A stretch of DNA of 57,895 nt from Fictibacillus fluitans (GTDB taxonomy: Bacteria > Bacillota > Bacilli > Bacillales > Fictibacillaceae). The stretch is from the NCBI RefSeq assembly GCF_030418125.1, contig NZ_JAUHTR010000021.1, positions 1 to 57,895 of the forward strand, given 5' to 3'. This document shows, piece by piece, positions 17,096 through 25,423 of the stretch. Position 1 is the stretch's first letter. Each line of letters opens with the position of its first letter. The notes beneath the pieces were generated by a model. That model did no database searches, was not told the origin of the DNA, and worked only from the letters and a program-made list of their open reading frames with translations. The position numbers were made by a program, and so were the translations under genes.

Positions 17096-17926
17096 ATGGC
17101 TACACTTTTATCCAATATGAATGAAGCAGCAACACTTATTCAATCCAAAATAAAAGGAATGCAACCGGAAATCGGTTTAATCCTTGGATCTGGCCTTGGT
17201 GAACTGGCAGATGAAATCGAAAATGCGGTTCAGATCGATTACAGTGAGATTCCTCACTTTCCGGTTTCAACGGTGGAAGGACATGCCGGCAAGCTGGTAA
17301 TTGGCACGCTGAACGGTAAGACCGTTTTAGCCATGCAGGGCCGTTTTCATTTTTACGAAGGATACAGCATGCAGGAAGTAACGTTTCCTGTACGTGTCAT
17401 GAAGGGACTTGGTGTTAAGCTTTTAGTAGTGACCAATGCCTGCGGAGGAATGAATCCCGAGTTTTCAGCCGGTGACCTTATGATTATTAATGATCATCTG
17501 AACATGACAGGAGCCAATCCGCTGATCGGTCCAAACGAGTCCGAGCTCGGTCCGCGTTTCCCGGATATGAGCACAGCGTACACACCGGAACTTGTTCAAT
17601 TTACAAAAGAAACAGCTTCTTCCCTGGGAATTAATGTTCAAGAGGGTGTATATGCAGGAATTACCGGGCCAACCTATATGACTAAGGCAGAGCTTCGCAT
17701 GCTTCGCACAGTGGGCGGAGACGCAATCGGAATGTCAACAGTGCCGGAAGTCATTGTGGCAAGCCATATGGGCTTGAAAGTGATTGGAATCTCCTGTATC
17801 ACTGACATGGCGATCGCAGACGAACTTGAACCGCTCACACACGAACAAGTGGTGGCGGTGGCAAACCGCACGAAGCCTAAATTCATCAACCTGGTGAAAG
17901 AAATCGTTAAAACTGTAACGCTGTAA
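17096..17926 (+). CDS. Second trimeric purine-nucleoside phosphorylase paralogue
   Basis: 276 residues, clearly homologous along its length to the preceding PunA, with AAGGAGG six bases before ATG 17096. Phosphate and ribose motifs are kept (GSGLG, GRFHFYEG, STVPEV, His249). The purine pocket is changed: the glutamate of GPSYET is Met195 (GPTYMT), and the asparagine of SCISN is Asp237 (SCITDMA). In human PNP an Asn-to-Asp change at this site admits 6-aminopurines, and MTA phosphorylase naturally has Asp there. I infer an adenosine or broad-range specificity; retained His249 argues against a methylthioadenosine substrate. It is probably an old duplication. Confidence 0.85.
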   Translation: MATLLSNMNEAATLIQSKIKGMQPEIGLILGSGLGELADEIENAVQIDYSEIPHFPVSTVEGHAGKLVIGTLNGKTVLAMQGRFHFYEGYSMQEVTFPVRVMKGLGVKLLVVTNACGGMNPEFSAGDLMIINDHLNMTGANPLIGPNESELGPRFPDMSTAYTPELVQFTKETASSLGINVQEGVYAGITGPTYMTKAELRMLRTVGGDAIGMSTVPEVIVASHMGLKVIGISCITDMAIADELEPLTHEQVVAVANRTKPKFINLVKEIVKTVTL

Positions 17927-18005
17927 TCTTTTCAGGTCAGGGTTGCTTGAACAAAAAGAGAAAAGTAATTTTAAGAAAAAAGAAAGCTCAATGAGGTGGA
18001 TTTAA

Positions 18006-19307
18006 ATGAGGGCAGTCGATATTATCCTAAAGAAACGACACGGAAAAGAATTAACGAAAGAAGAAATTGGCACATTCATCCAAGGATATACAAACGGTGA
18101 TATTCCTGATTACCAGGTGTCAGCTTTCTTAATGGCGGTTTACTTTAAAGGAATGACCAAAGAAGAAACGGCTCACTTAACAAACGCGATGGTTAAGTCT
18201 GGAGATGAAATCGATTTATCTAAAATCGAAGGAATCAAAGTTGATAAGCATTCTACAGGCGGAGTTGGAGATAAGACGAGCCTTATTATTGCTCCTCTTG
18301 TAGCTTCAGTGGGCGTACCTGTGGCAAAAATGAGCGGGCGCGGTTTAGGACACACGGGAGGCACTGTTGATAAATTAGAAGCAATTGAAGGCTTTCAGGT
18401 TGAATTGACAACGCAGCAATTTATCGAGAATGTAAACAAACATAAAATTGCTGTTGTGGGTCAAAGCGGGAACTTGACTCCTGCTGATAAGAAACTGTAT
18501 GCCTTGAGAGACGTGACAGGCACAGTGGACTCTATTCCGTTGATTGCTTCATCCATCATGTCCAAGAAGATTGCTTCGGGGTCTAACGCTATTGTGCTGG
18601 ATGTTAAGTTTGGTTCCGGTGCATTTATGAAGACGCTGGAAGATGCAAAGGCATTGGCAACTGCAATGGTTGGGATCGGTAATGAATTAGGCCGTCAAAC
18701 GGTAGCTATTATTACGGATATGGACCAGCCTTTAGGCCATGAAATCGGTAATGCAAATGAGGTCCAGGAAGCTATTGCTGTATTAAGCGGGGAAGGTGAC
18801 AAGGATTTAACAGAGGTTTGTTTAACACTTGCAGGCAATATGGCTGTATTGGGCGGAGCATACTCTGACTTTGATGAAGCGAAACAAGAACTGCAAAAGA
18901 TTTTGGAAAGCGGCAAGGCTGTCGAGAAAATGAGGGAATTTGTTGAATCCCAGGGTGGTAACGGCAACCAGATTACCAATCCTGAAACATTGCCTCAAGC
19001 CAAGTACCATATCGAAATCAAGTCAGATGAAGAAGGCAACGTTCAAACCATCGATGCTGAATCAGTTGGGATTGCAGCGATGCTTTTGGGAGCCGGAAGA
19101 AAGACCAAGGAAGACAGCATTGATTATGCAGTAGGCATTACCTTGAAGAAAAAAGTGGGGAATCCAGTAGCAAAGGGAGAAACTCTTGCTGTATTCCATG
19201 CTAATTCTGAAGACATAGCTGAAGCAGAGAAAACGTTGAAAGCAGCCTACACATTCACGAGTGGATCCGTGGAATCACCTAAATTGATTCACGATATTAT
19301 TAAATAA
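18006..19307 (+). CDS. pdp: Pyrimidine-nucleoside phosphorylase
   Basis: 433 residues, full length for the Pyn/DeoA family. Cleaves uridine and thymidine with phosphate. The phosphate loop [13 protein letters not shown] at about 81-93 is the family signature; [10 protein letters not shown] and the later [11 protein letters not shown] motif complete the alpha/beta lobe. It lies 79 bases behind the second PNP without a visible terminator between, so it is probably in the deoB operon. Base composition looks somewhat more A/T-rich than the preceding genes. In B. subtilis pdp is with dra-nupC, so its position here is different. Confidence 0.94.
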   Translation: MRAVDIILKKRHGKELTKEEIGTFIQGYTNGDIPDYQVSAFLMAVYFKGMTKEETAHLTNAMVKSGDEIDLSKIEGIKVDKHSTGGVGDKTSLIIAPLVASVGVPVAKMSGRGLGHTGGTVDKLEAIEGFQVELTTQQFIENVNKHKIAVVGQSGNLTPADKKLYALRDVTGTVDSIPLIASSIMSKKIASGSNAIVLDVKFGSGAFMKTLEDAKALATAMVGIGNELGRQTVAIITDMDQPLGHEIGNANEVQEAIAVLSGEGDKDLTEVCLTLAGNMAVLGGAYSDFDEAKQELQKILESGKAVEKMREFVESQGGNGNQITNPETLPQAKYHIEIKSDEEGNVQTIDAESVGIAAMLLGAGRKTKEDSIDYAVGITLKKKVGNPVAKGETLAVFHANSEDIAEAEKTLKAAYTFTSGSVESPKLIHDIIK

Positions 19308-19327
19308 AAGAAGAAATGCATTTTGTA

Positions 19328-19374
19328 AGGGAGCTGTCCTGAAAGTCAAAAATTGACCTTCAGGCAGCTCCTTT
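19328..19374 (+). terminator. Terminator after pdp, long hairpin
   Basis: GGAGCTG-(T)-CCTGAAAGTCAA pairs with TTGACCTTCAGG-CAGCTCC, a roughly 19-bp imperfect stem followed by TTT. It shares its GAGCTGTCC...AAAGTCA arm with the element cut by the left edge of the window. Confidence 0.8.
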
Positions 19375-19398
19375 ACGCATAAAAAACTTCCATGAAAA

Positions 19399-19441
19399 GT
19401 TGATTGTAGTGGAAGGCGAGCGGCCTGGAACGAAAGTCAAC
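19399..19441. repeat. Collapsed copy of the intergenic repeat
   Basis: 43 bases: a GTTGATTGTAGTGGAAGGC left end joined directly to a GAGCGGCCTGGAACGAAAG-type right end finishing in TCAAC. The ends resemble those of the longer repeat at 9179-9388, with the middle missing. The remaining bases between pdp and dacF hold the terminator and the dacF promoter. Confidence 0.5.
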
Positions 19442-19493
19442 GGCTTCCAGACTTCCTCGACAACTTCTTTTTTTCTCCTCCGCTGATATTCCT

Positions 19494-19522
19494 GTATAAA
19501 CCGAAAATTAATGGAAAAAATA
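19494..19522 (+). promoter_or_regulatory. Sigma-F/sigma-G-type promoter of dacF
   Basis: GTATA (19494-19498), 14 bases, then GGAAAAAATA (19513-19522), which fits the sigma-F -10 pattern GGNRANANTW. The start codon is at 19550. dacF is forespore-expressed in B. subtilis. Confidence 0.6.
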
Positions 19523-19549
19523 GGGGTATCACGATTGGAGGGAAATGGA

Positions 19550-20713
19550 ATGAAACGATACATAGTGGCTGCTGTAGCAATCGCACTTCTGCTCACTGCG
19601 GGCGGAGGCCAGACCTATGCAGCTGAAAAAGCACAAAGTCTTGCTCCAAATGCATCTTCAGCTATTTTGATTGAACGTGATACGGGAACAGTACTTTTTG
19701 ATAAAAACAGCCATAAAAAACTGCCGCCGGCAAGTATGACAAAGATTATGACCATGATTCTGATTATGGAAGCTCTTGATTCCGGAAAGCTCAAGCTGAC
19801 TGATCCTGTTAGAGTGAGCGAATATGCCGCTTCGATGGGGGGTTCCCAAATTTTTCTTGAACCCGGTGAAGAAATGAGCGTTCACGACATGATGAAGGGA
19901 ATTGCAATCGGAAGTGCCAATGATGCTTCCGTGGCCATGGCAGAAAAAATCGGGGGCTCTGAGTCATCCTTTGTGGATATGATGAACAAGAAAGCCAGAC
20001 AACTGGGATTAAAAGACACATTTTTTAAAAATCCCACCGGGCTTCCTTCTGCAGGACATTATTCTTCTGCTCATGATATGGCCGTTATGGGAAAAGAACT
20101 GTTAAAGCATGAAGAAATCACCAAATATACCGGGCTGTATGAGGAATATCTCCGTCAAAACACGCCGAATAAATTCTGGCTGGTGAACACCAACCGCCTG
20201 GTGAAGTTTTATCCTGGTACAGATGGCTTGAAAACAGGTTTTACACAAGAAGCCAAGTATTGTCTCACTGCTACTGCCAAAAAACATGATATGCGGGTTA
20301 TTGCTGTGGTGATGGGTGCACCCAACCCTAAACAGCGCAATCAGCAGATCACCCAATTGTTTGATTATGCGTTTTCTCAGTATGCGACCAAAAAATTATA
20401 TGACCGCCATCAAATTGTAAAGCAGATAAAAATCCAAAAAGGGAATAAACAGCAGCTGGCAGTCGTGACATCCGAAAGTATTTCCTTGCTGTCCAAACGC
20501 GGGGAAAAAGAAAACAACGTGAAACCGCTCATCCAGGTGAAGCCCGATTTGAAAATGCCGATCAAAAAAGGACAGCAAGTCGGAACATTGAGCATTATGA
20601 AAGGCGGCAAGACTGTAACCAAAAGCCCGCTGCTTGCCTCCGAGAATGTAAAGAGTGCTTCGTGGTGGAGTTTGTTTAAACGCACGCTTGGACATATGGC
20701 AAAATCGTCATAA
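19550..20713 (+). CDS. dacF: D-alanyl-D-alanine carboxypeptidase DacF
   Basis: 387 residues. Low-molecular-weight penicillin-binding protein that removes terminal D-Ala from peptidoglycan; in sporulation it acts on forespore wall precursors with DacB. Signal peptide at about 1-24 (cleavage near TYA-A). Active motifs: Ser62-x2-Lys65 (ASMTK), SAN in IAIGSANDAS, and KTG in DGLKTGFT. The C-terminal beta domain and an amphipathic end (WWSLFKRTLGH) suit peripheral membrane anchoring. ATG 19550 has GGAGGG upstream; the earlier in-frame ATG 19511 lies inside the promoter. Located directly before spoIIAA, as in B. subtilis. Confidence 0.94.
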   Translation: MKRYIVAAVAIALLLTAGGGQTYAAEKAQSLAPNASSAILIERDTGTVLFDKNSHKKLPPASMTKIMTMILIMEALDSGKLKLTDPVRVSEYAASMGGSQIFLEPGEEMSVHDMMKGIAIGSANDASVAMAEKIGGSESSFVDMMNKKARQLGLKDTFFKNPTGLPSAGHYSSAHDMAVMGKELLKHEEITKYTGLYEEYLRQNTPNKFWLVNTNRLVKFYPGTDGLKTGFTQEAKYCLTATAKKHDMRVIAVVMGAPNPKQRNQQITQLFDYAFSQYATKKLYDRHQIVKQIKIQKGNKQQLAVVTSESISLLSKRGEKENNVKPLIQVKPDLKMPIKKGQQVGTLSIMKGGKTVTKSPLLASENVKSASWWSLFKRTLGHMAKSS

Positions 20714-20732
20714 ACTCATGTTTTGACTAAAT

Positions 20733-20780
20733 GGGACGAATCCGCACTAGTTTTGTAATAGTGGAGGAATTCGTCCTTTT
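20733..20780 (+). terminator. dacF terminator hairpin
   Basis: GGACGAATCC-G-CACTA pairs with TAGTG-GA-GGAATTCGTCC and is followed by TTTT. Its 3' arm overlaps the sigma-H -35 sequence of the spoIIA operon. Confidence 0.7.
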
Positions 20781-20793
20781 ATTATCGAAACAA
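20763..20793 (+). promoter_or_regulatory. Sigma-H-type promoter of the spoIIA operon
   Basis: GGAGGAATT (20763-20771) fits the sigma-H -35 RNAGGAWWW at every position. After 12 bases ATCGAAA (20784-20790) fits the -10 RNNGAAT with one mismatch. spoIIA is transcribed by sigma-H with Spo0A in B. subtilis. Confidence 0.6.
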
Positions 20794-20823
20794 TTGCATA
20801 TCAAGAAGAAGGAGGAGAGACGT

Positions 20824-21174
20824 TTGAGTCTTAACATCGGGCTGGAGATCAAGCATACGGTATTATGCATTCGCCTGGATGGGGAACTTGACCATCATAC
20901 GGCTGATGAATTGAGGTCAAAGGTTGATAATATTTTAAAGAATAAAAAAATTGAACATATCATGCTGAACCTTGAAGGGCTGGACTTCATGGACAGCTCG
21001 GGCCTCGGCGTAATCCTTGGGAGGTATAAGCAAATCAAGAGTCATAACGGCGAAATGGTGGTGTGTGCCATTTCTCCTGCTGTAAAAAGGTTATTCGATA
21101 TGTCCGGTCTGTTTAAGATAATAAGACTGGAAGAAAATGAAGAATATGCGCTACAAACCCTGGGGGTGGCTTAA
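20824..21174 (+). CDS. spoIIAA: Anti-anti-sigma factor SpoIIAA
   Basis: 116 residues, STAS domain. When unphosphorylated it displaces sigma-F from SpoIIAB. The phosphorylation site is Ser58 in [15 protein letters not shown], dephosphorylated by SpoIIE after asymmetric septation. I chose TTG 20824 because it gives the MSLNIG N-terminus matching B. subtilis (MSLGID) and has AAGGAGGAG upstream; the longer frame to 20731 would run through the promoter and terminator. First gene of spoIIAA-spoIIAB-sigF. Confidence 0.95.
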   Translation: MSLNIGLEIKHTVLCIRLDGELDHHTADELRSKVDNILKNKKIEHIMLNLEGLDFMDSSGLGVILGRYKQIKSHNGEMVVCAISPAVKRLFDMSGLFKIIRLEENEEYALQTLGVA

Positions 21175-21176
21175 TC

Positions 21177-21617
21177 ATGAAAAACGAGATGAAAATTCAG
21201 TTTTCAGCACTAAGCCAGAATGAATCCTTTGCGCGGGTTACGGTTGCGGCCTTTATCGCGCAGCTGGATCCTACGGTGGATGAGCTGACCGAGATTAAAA
21301 CGGTGGTTTCAGAGGCTGTAACCAACTCCATTATTCATGGCTATGAAAATTCGCCAGATGGAATTGTCTATATTGAAGTCACGCTTGATGAAGATACGGT
21401 CAAACTGACCATCCGGGACAAAGGCATCGGCATACCAGATTTGAATGAAGCAAGGCAGCCGCTTTTCACTTCCAAGCCGGAGCTGGAACGGTCAGGCATG
21501 GGCTTTACCATTATGGAAAACTTTATGGATGAGGTTGAGGTGATTTCCGAACCCTCCTATGGCACCACGATCCACTTGACAAAATTTTTGGCAAAAAATA
21601 AAGCGGTTATCAATTAA
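21177..21617 (+). CDS. spoIIAB: Anti-sigma-F factor / serine kinase SpoIIAB
   Basis: 146 residues, GHKL-fold kinase. Binds sigma-F with ATP, and phosphorylates SpoIIAA. N-box [14 protein letters not shown] (about 43-56), G1 box [10 protein letters not shown], and G2 [14 protein letters not shown] are all present. ATG 21177 lies two bases after the spoIIAA stop, and it is followed at 12 bases by sigF. Confidence 0.96.
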   Translation: MKNEMKIQFSALSQNESFARVTVAAFIAQLDPTVDELTEIKTVVSEAVTNSIIHGYENSPDGIVYIEVTLDEDTVKLTIRDKGIGIPDLNEARQPLFTSKPELERSGMGFTIMENFMDEVEVISEPSYGTTIHLTKFLAKNKAVIN

Positions 21618-21629
21618 GGGGTATGCCTT

Positions 21630-22388
21630 ATGGATGTCGAGGTTAAAGGCGGTAAAAACAAATCGTACTTTAAGGATGAGGAAATCAAGCTTTTGATCAA
21701 ACGAAGCCAAGAAGGTGATCAATCCGCCCGGGATCTGATCGTTGAAAAAAATATGCGCCTGGTCTGGTCTGTTGTACAGCGGTTTATCAACCGCGGCTAT
21801 GAACCAGATGATCTTTTTCAAATCGGAAGCATCGGGCTTTTGAAATCGGTTGATAAATTTGATCTGAGCTATGATGTGCGTTTTTCCACATATGCCGTTC
21901 CGATGATCATAGGAGAAATCCAGCGTTTCATTCGGGATGATGGGACGGTAAAGGTAAGCCGGTCACTCAAAGAGATGGGAAACAAAGTCAGGAAAGCAAA
22001 GGACGAATTGTCCAAAGTGCTTGGACGGACGCCGACAGTTAATGAAGTTGCCGAAAAGCTTGAGATCAGTGTGGAAGATGTTGTGCTCGCACAGGAGGCT
22101 GTAAGGGCACCGACTTCCATCCACGAAACTGTCTATGAAAACGATGGAGACCCCATTACACTGCTGGACCAGATTGCAGACAGCACAGAGAACAAGTGGT
22201 TCGACAAAATTACATTGCAGGAAGCCATTGAATCATTGGATGAGAGGGAACGCCTCATTGTTTATCTTCGTTATTATAAGGACCAGACCCAGTCGGAAGT
22301 CGCCGAGCGGCTGGGGATCTCGCAGGTTCAGGTTTCCCGGCTTGAAAAGAAAATTTTGGCTCAGATGAAAAGCCAGATGGATGAATGA
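21630..22388 (+). CDS. sigF: RNA polymerase sigma-F factor
   Basis: 252 residues. First forespore-specific sigma factor. Region 2 (DLIVEKNMRLVWSVVQRF, YEPDDLFQIGSIGLLKSV, FSTYAVPMIIGEIQRFIRDD), region 3 (VSRSLKEMGNK) and region 4 with its helix-turn-helix (SEVAERLGISQVQVSRLEKK) are intact. AAGGGG precedes ATG 21630. It ends in a terminator that begins in its final codons, separating the operon from spoVA. Confidence 0.97.
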   Translation: MDVEVKGGKNKSYFKDEEIKLLIKRSQEGDQSARDLIVEKNMRLVWSVVQRFINRGYEPDDLFQIGSIGLLKSVDKFDLSYDVRFSTYAVPMIIGEIQRFIRDDGTVKVSRSLKEMGNKVRKAKDELSKVLGRTPTVNEVAEKLEISVEDVVLAQEAVRAPTSIHETVYENDGDPITLLDQIADSTENKWFDKITLQEAIESLDERERLIVYLRYYKDQTQSEVAERLGISQVQVSRLEKKILAQMKSQMDE

Positions 22389-22404
22389 TCCATCTGGCTT
22401 TTTT
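22371..22404 (+). terminator. spoIIA operon terminator
   Basis: AGCCAGATGGAT pairs perfectly with ATCCATCTGGCT (12 bp), then six T. The upstream arm overlaps the last codons of sigF. Confidence 0.9.
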
Positions 22405-22460
22405 GTGTGAAGATATGTTGCTTTTTGCCTATGGGAATTGATGGATAATAGTTGGAAGAA

Positions 22461-22490
22461 GAATGATACAACTTTGCCAAATCCATACTA
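22461..22490 (+). promoter_or_regulatory. Sigma-G-type promoter of the spoVA operon
   Basis: GAATG (22461-22465), exactly 18 bases, then CATACTA (22484-22490). This fits the sigma-G consensus GNATR-N18-CATNNTA at all defined positions. It lies 33 bases before the spoVAA start; spoVA is sigma-G-dependent in B. subtilis. Confidence 0.8.
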
Positions 22491-22523
22491 AACAAGAATA
22501 TTGAATGATCAGGAGGTGCAGCC

Positions 22524-23147
22524 ATGAAAGAATCTGCTGTTTACATAAGGATGAGACAAAAGGTTCAGGTTGTGCTTGGGCAGCCCGTGACACTTGGAAC
22601 GGCAGCCCAGATCGTGGCTTCTCCAGCCATCCAAAAAAAGCTGCAAACACTGGTGATTTATGAGGTAAAGCCAGCCGACAAGCACTTGATTGTCCTGGAC
22701 GTGATGAAAGTGGTTCAACATATTCAGCACGTTTTGCCGGGCATTGAGATCCAGACAGTTGGTCCCGCTCAGTCCATTCTTGAGATCCAGTATAAAAAAA
22801 AGAAGCTGACGCCCGTCTATTTTGTGCTCGTCTGGCTGTTATTATTTATCGGGTCCGCACTGGCCATCATGAATTTCCATGAAGATGTCAGCATGCAGGT
22901 GGTTCACCAAAAAATTTATTATATGGTGACGGGCCATTATGATAACCAGCCACTGGTTTTGCAGATTCCCTATTCTCTGGGACTTGGAATAGGAATGGTT
23001 CTTTTTTTTAACCATGTCTTTAAAAAGAGGCTGAATGAAGAGCCGAGCCCGCTTGAAGTTGAGATGTTTAAGTACCAGCAGGACCTCGATCAGTATGTTG
23101 TCATTCATGAAAATAAGGAAACTGAGAAAAAAATCCATGGTGATTAA
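22524..23147 (+). CDS. spoVAA: Stage V sporulation protein AA
   Basis: 207 residues. N-terminal soluble domain (about 1-90), then two hydrophobic helices (about 95-113 and 145-165) and a charged tail. First gene of the seven-gene spoVA operon encoding the inner-membrane channel that takes up Ca-dipicolinic acid during sporulation and releases it in germination. CAGGAGG lies before ATG 22524. Confidence 0.93.
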   Translation: MKESAVYIRMRQKVQVVLGQPVTLGTAAQIVASPAIQKKLQTLVIYEVKPADKHLIVLDVMKVVQHIQHVLPGIEIQTVGPAQSILEIQYKKKKLTPVYFVLVWLLLFIGSALAIMNFHEDVSMQVVHQKIYYMVTGHYDNQPLVLQIPYSLGLGIGMVLFFNHVFKKRLNEEPSPLEVEMFKYQQDLDQYVVIHENKETEKKIHGD

Positions 23148-23559
23148 AAGCGTGTTTTTAGCCTTTATTGGTTTTGGCGGAGGTATAGCCGTGGGTTCGG
23201 GGTTTGTGGCTTTTCTGACCGTGCTTGGTATTATTCCCCGGCTGATGCAGCTCAGTAAAACCTTTTGTTATATCAGGGCGTACGAATGGAGTGTCATCCT
23301 CGGTGCTGTTCTTGGCGGATGGGTAAACCTGAAGGATGTCTGCTTTCATCTTTCTCCATTGCTGCTCGTGCCAATAGGTGCCTTTTGCGGTGTATTCGTC
23401 GGAATGCTTGCTGCCGCGCTCACTGAGGTCTTGAATGTCATGCCAATCCTCGCCAATCGCATTGGGATGGGGGAAAGGCTGCTGATTATACTCATGGCAA
23501 TCGTATTAGGGAAAGTGTTGGGCTCTTTATTTCACTGGATGGTTTATGTTAACCAATAA
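23137..23559 (+). CDS. spoVAB: Stage V sporulation protein AB
   Basis: 140 residues with four or five membrane helices, opening MVIKSVFLAFIGFGGG and carrying VGSGFVAFLTVLGIIPRL, which is very similar to B. subtilis SpoVAB (about 141 residues). The start at 23137 overlaps the end of spoVAA by 11 bases and gives the usual family length; an adjacent GTG at 23140 is an alternative. Upstream in-frame codons only read through spoVAA. Confidence 0.9.
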   Translation: MVIKSVFLAFIGFGGGIAVGSGFVAFLTVLGIIPRLMQLSKTFCYIRAYEWSVILGAVLGGWVNLKDVCFHLSPLLLVPIGAFCGVFVGMLAAALTEVLNVMPILANRIGMGERLLIILMAIVLGKVLGSLFHWMVYVNQ

Positions 23560-23579
23560 AAAAGAAGGAGTATCAGGTA

Positions 23580-24035
23580 ATGTCCAATAAAGAACAACAG
23601 CAAGAATATGCACAGAAAATCAAGCCGCTTCAGCCAAAACCGCCTTACGTTATCAATTGTCTGAAGGCATATTTAGTCGGAGGGCTCATTTGTGTCATTG
23701 GAGAAGCGCTCATGAAATTTTACATGACCTATTTCAATTTTAATGAAGAAACGGCCGGGAACCCGACCGCGGCCACCCTGATATTAATTGCTGCTCTGCT
23801 CACGGGCATCGGGGTGTATGACAAGATTGGACAGTTCGGAGGAGCTGGCTCGGCCGTACCCGTAACCGGCTTTGCCAACGCTGTAACGAGCGCTGCTCTC
23901 GAACATAAAAGTGAAGGCATTGTCCTTGGGATTGCAACCAATTTATTTAAGCTGGCAGGTGCGGTAATCGTATTCGGAGCGGTGTCTGCTTATATTTTCG
24001 GAATGATACGCTACGCGTTCAAAACGCTGATGTAA
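23580..24035 (+). CDS. spoVAC: Stage V sporulation protein AC
   Basis: 151 residues. Membrane protein with four predicted helices and the SpoVAC/AE-family stretch GGAGSAVPVTGFANAV near 100-115. In B. subtilis SpoVAC behaves as a mechanosensitive channel and is essential for DPA movement. GAAGGAG precedes ATG 23580. Same fold family as SpoVAEb downstream. Confidence 0.95.
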   Translation: MSNKEQQQEYAQKIKPLQPKPPYVINCLKAYLVGGLICVIGEALMKFYMTYFNFNEETAGNPTAATLILIAALLTGIGVYDKIGQFGGAGSAVPVTGFANAVTSAALEHKSEGIVLGIATNLFKLAGAVIVFGAVSAYIFGMIRYAFKTLM

Positions 24036-24048
24036 AGGAGTGAAGGGC

Positions 24049-25068
24049 ATGAAACTGCAAGGAAGGCAGACATGGAAATTTGGTGATCAGGTTTATCTCA
24101 ATTCAACAGGCACAGCAGTGGGCCCGATGGAAAGTGAGGGGCCGCTCGGTTCTTTGTTTGATGTAAGATACAATGATTTGCATTGTAATGAAAAAAACTG
24201 GGAGCTGGCGGAACGGCGTTTGATGGAAGATTCCATTGCAAGCTGCCTGGGCAAGGCCAAACTGACGAATGAAGACATTAACTTTTTCCTGGCTGGGGAT
24301 CTTTTAAATCAGGTGGTTACAGCGAACTATGTGGCCAGGGGCAATGAAATTCCGTTTCTGGGCGTCTTTGGAGCCTGTTCCACATCCATGGAATCACTGG
24401 CAGTTGGCGCAGCGCTCGTAGATGGCGGCTTTGCCCAAAGGGTAGTTGCTGCTGTAAGTTCGCATAATGCTACGGCTGAACGGCAATTCCGCTATCCGAC
24501 AGAATATGGCGGCCAGAAACCGGATACCGCCACATTTACAGTTACAGGTGCCGGTGCTGCACTGATCAGCAGTGAACCTTCACCGATAAGAATTGCATCT
24601 GCCACCATCGGTAAGGTACAGGATCTTGGCATAAAAGACCCATTTGATATGGGCTCGGCCATGGCGCCAGCAGCTGCAGATACGATTATGACCCATTTAA
24701 AAGAGACAGGCATGGCTCCGGGAGATTACGACCTGATTGTCACCGGAGACTTGTCCGGAGTAGGGGCACCAATTGTCAAGATGCTTTTAAAGGAAAAAGG
24801 CATCGATGTTTCAAATAATCACAGAGACTGTGGATTGATGGTTTACCGGCCGGACCAGGAAGTATTTGCAGGGGGAAGCGGCTGTGGATGCTCAGCGGTG
24901 GTAACTTATGGCCATTTGGTAAAAGAACTGATGTCAGGCAGCCTGAAGCGAATTCTCGTGGTAGCAACTGGAGCGCTCTTAAATCCAACAATGATCCAGC
25001 AAAAAGAATCCATACCAACCATTGCTCATGCGGTGGCTCTTGAAGGAATCAAAGGGGGAAGCAACTGA
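24049..25068 (+). CDS. spoVAD: Stage V sporulation protein AD
   Basis: 339 residues, thiolase/ketosynthase-like fold that binds dipicolinic acid at the outer face of the spore inner membrane. [16 protein letters not shown] is the counterpart of the thiolase nucleophile region. ATG 24049 is preferred to GTG 24040 since AAAGGAG at 24034-24040 is correctly spaced for it. It overlaps the next start by one base. Confidence 0.95.
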   Translation: MKLQGRQTWKFGDQVYLNSTGTAVGPMESEGPLGSLFDVRYNDLHCNEKNWELAERRLMEDSIASCLGKAKLTNEDINFFLAGDLLNQVVTANYVARGNEIPFLGVFGACSTSMESLAVGAALVDGGFAQRVVAAVSSHNATAERQFRYPTEYGGQKPDTATFTVTGAGAALISSEPSPIRIASATIGKVQDLGIKDPFDMGSAMAPAAADTIMTHLKETGMAPGDYDLIVTGDLSGVGAPIVKMLLKEKGIDVSNNHRDCGLMVYRPDQEVFAGGSGCGCSAVVTYGHLVKELMSGSLKRILVVATGALLNPTMIQQKESIPTIAHAVALEGIKGGSN

Positions 25069-25418
25069 TGGACTACTTATGGGCATTCCTTGTGGGCGGA
25101 GCCATTTGTGTGGTTGGCCAGCTGTTGATCGACATTTTCAAACTGACCCCGGCTCATGTAACAACCTCTTTTGTCGTGCTTGGTGCATTGCTTGATGCGT
25201 TTGGCATTTATGATAATTTGATCAAGTTTGCCGGTGCGGGGGCCACTGTCCCGATAACCAGCTTTGGACATAACCTCCTCCATGGAGCAATGGCTTCAGC
25301 AGAGGAGCATGGATTTATCGGTATCGCCATGGGAATATTCGAACTGACCTCAGCAGGTATCTCATCCGCGATTTTGTTTGGTTTTCTTGTTGCGTTGATA
25401 TTTAAGCCGAAGGGGTGA
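25068..25418 (+). CDS. spoVAEb: Stage V sporulation protein AEb
   Basis: 116 residues. Small SpoVAC/AE-family membrane protein with four hydrophobic segments and the [15 protein letters not shown] motif parallel to SpoVAC. Start ATG 25068 shares its A with the spoVAD stop codon (TGATG), implying coupled translation. Confidence 0.94.
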   Translation: MDYLWAFLVGGAICVVGQLLIDIFKLTPAHVTTSFVVLGALLDAFGIYDNLIKFAGAGATVPITSFGHNLLHGAMASAEEHGFIGIAMGIFELTSAGISSAILFGFLVALIFKPKG

Positions 25419-25423
25419 ATCTG

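Noticed and set aside
20731-20823. A 31-codon extension of spoIIAA
   Set aside because: It lies in the dacF terminator and sigma-H promoter; TTG 20824 gives the conserved start.
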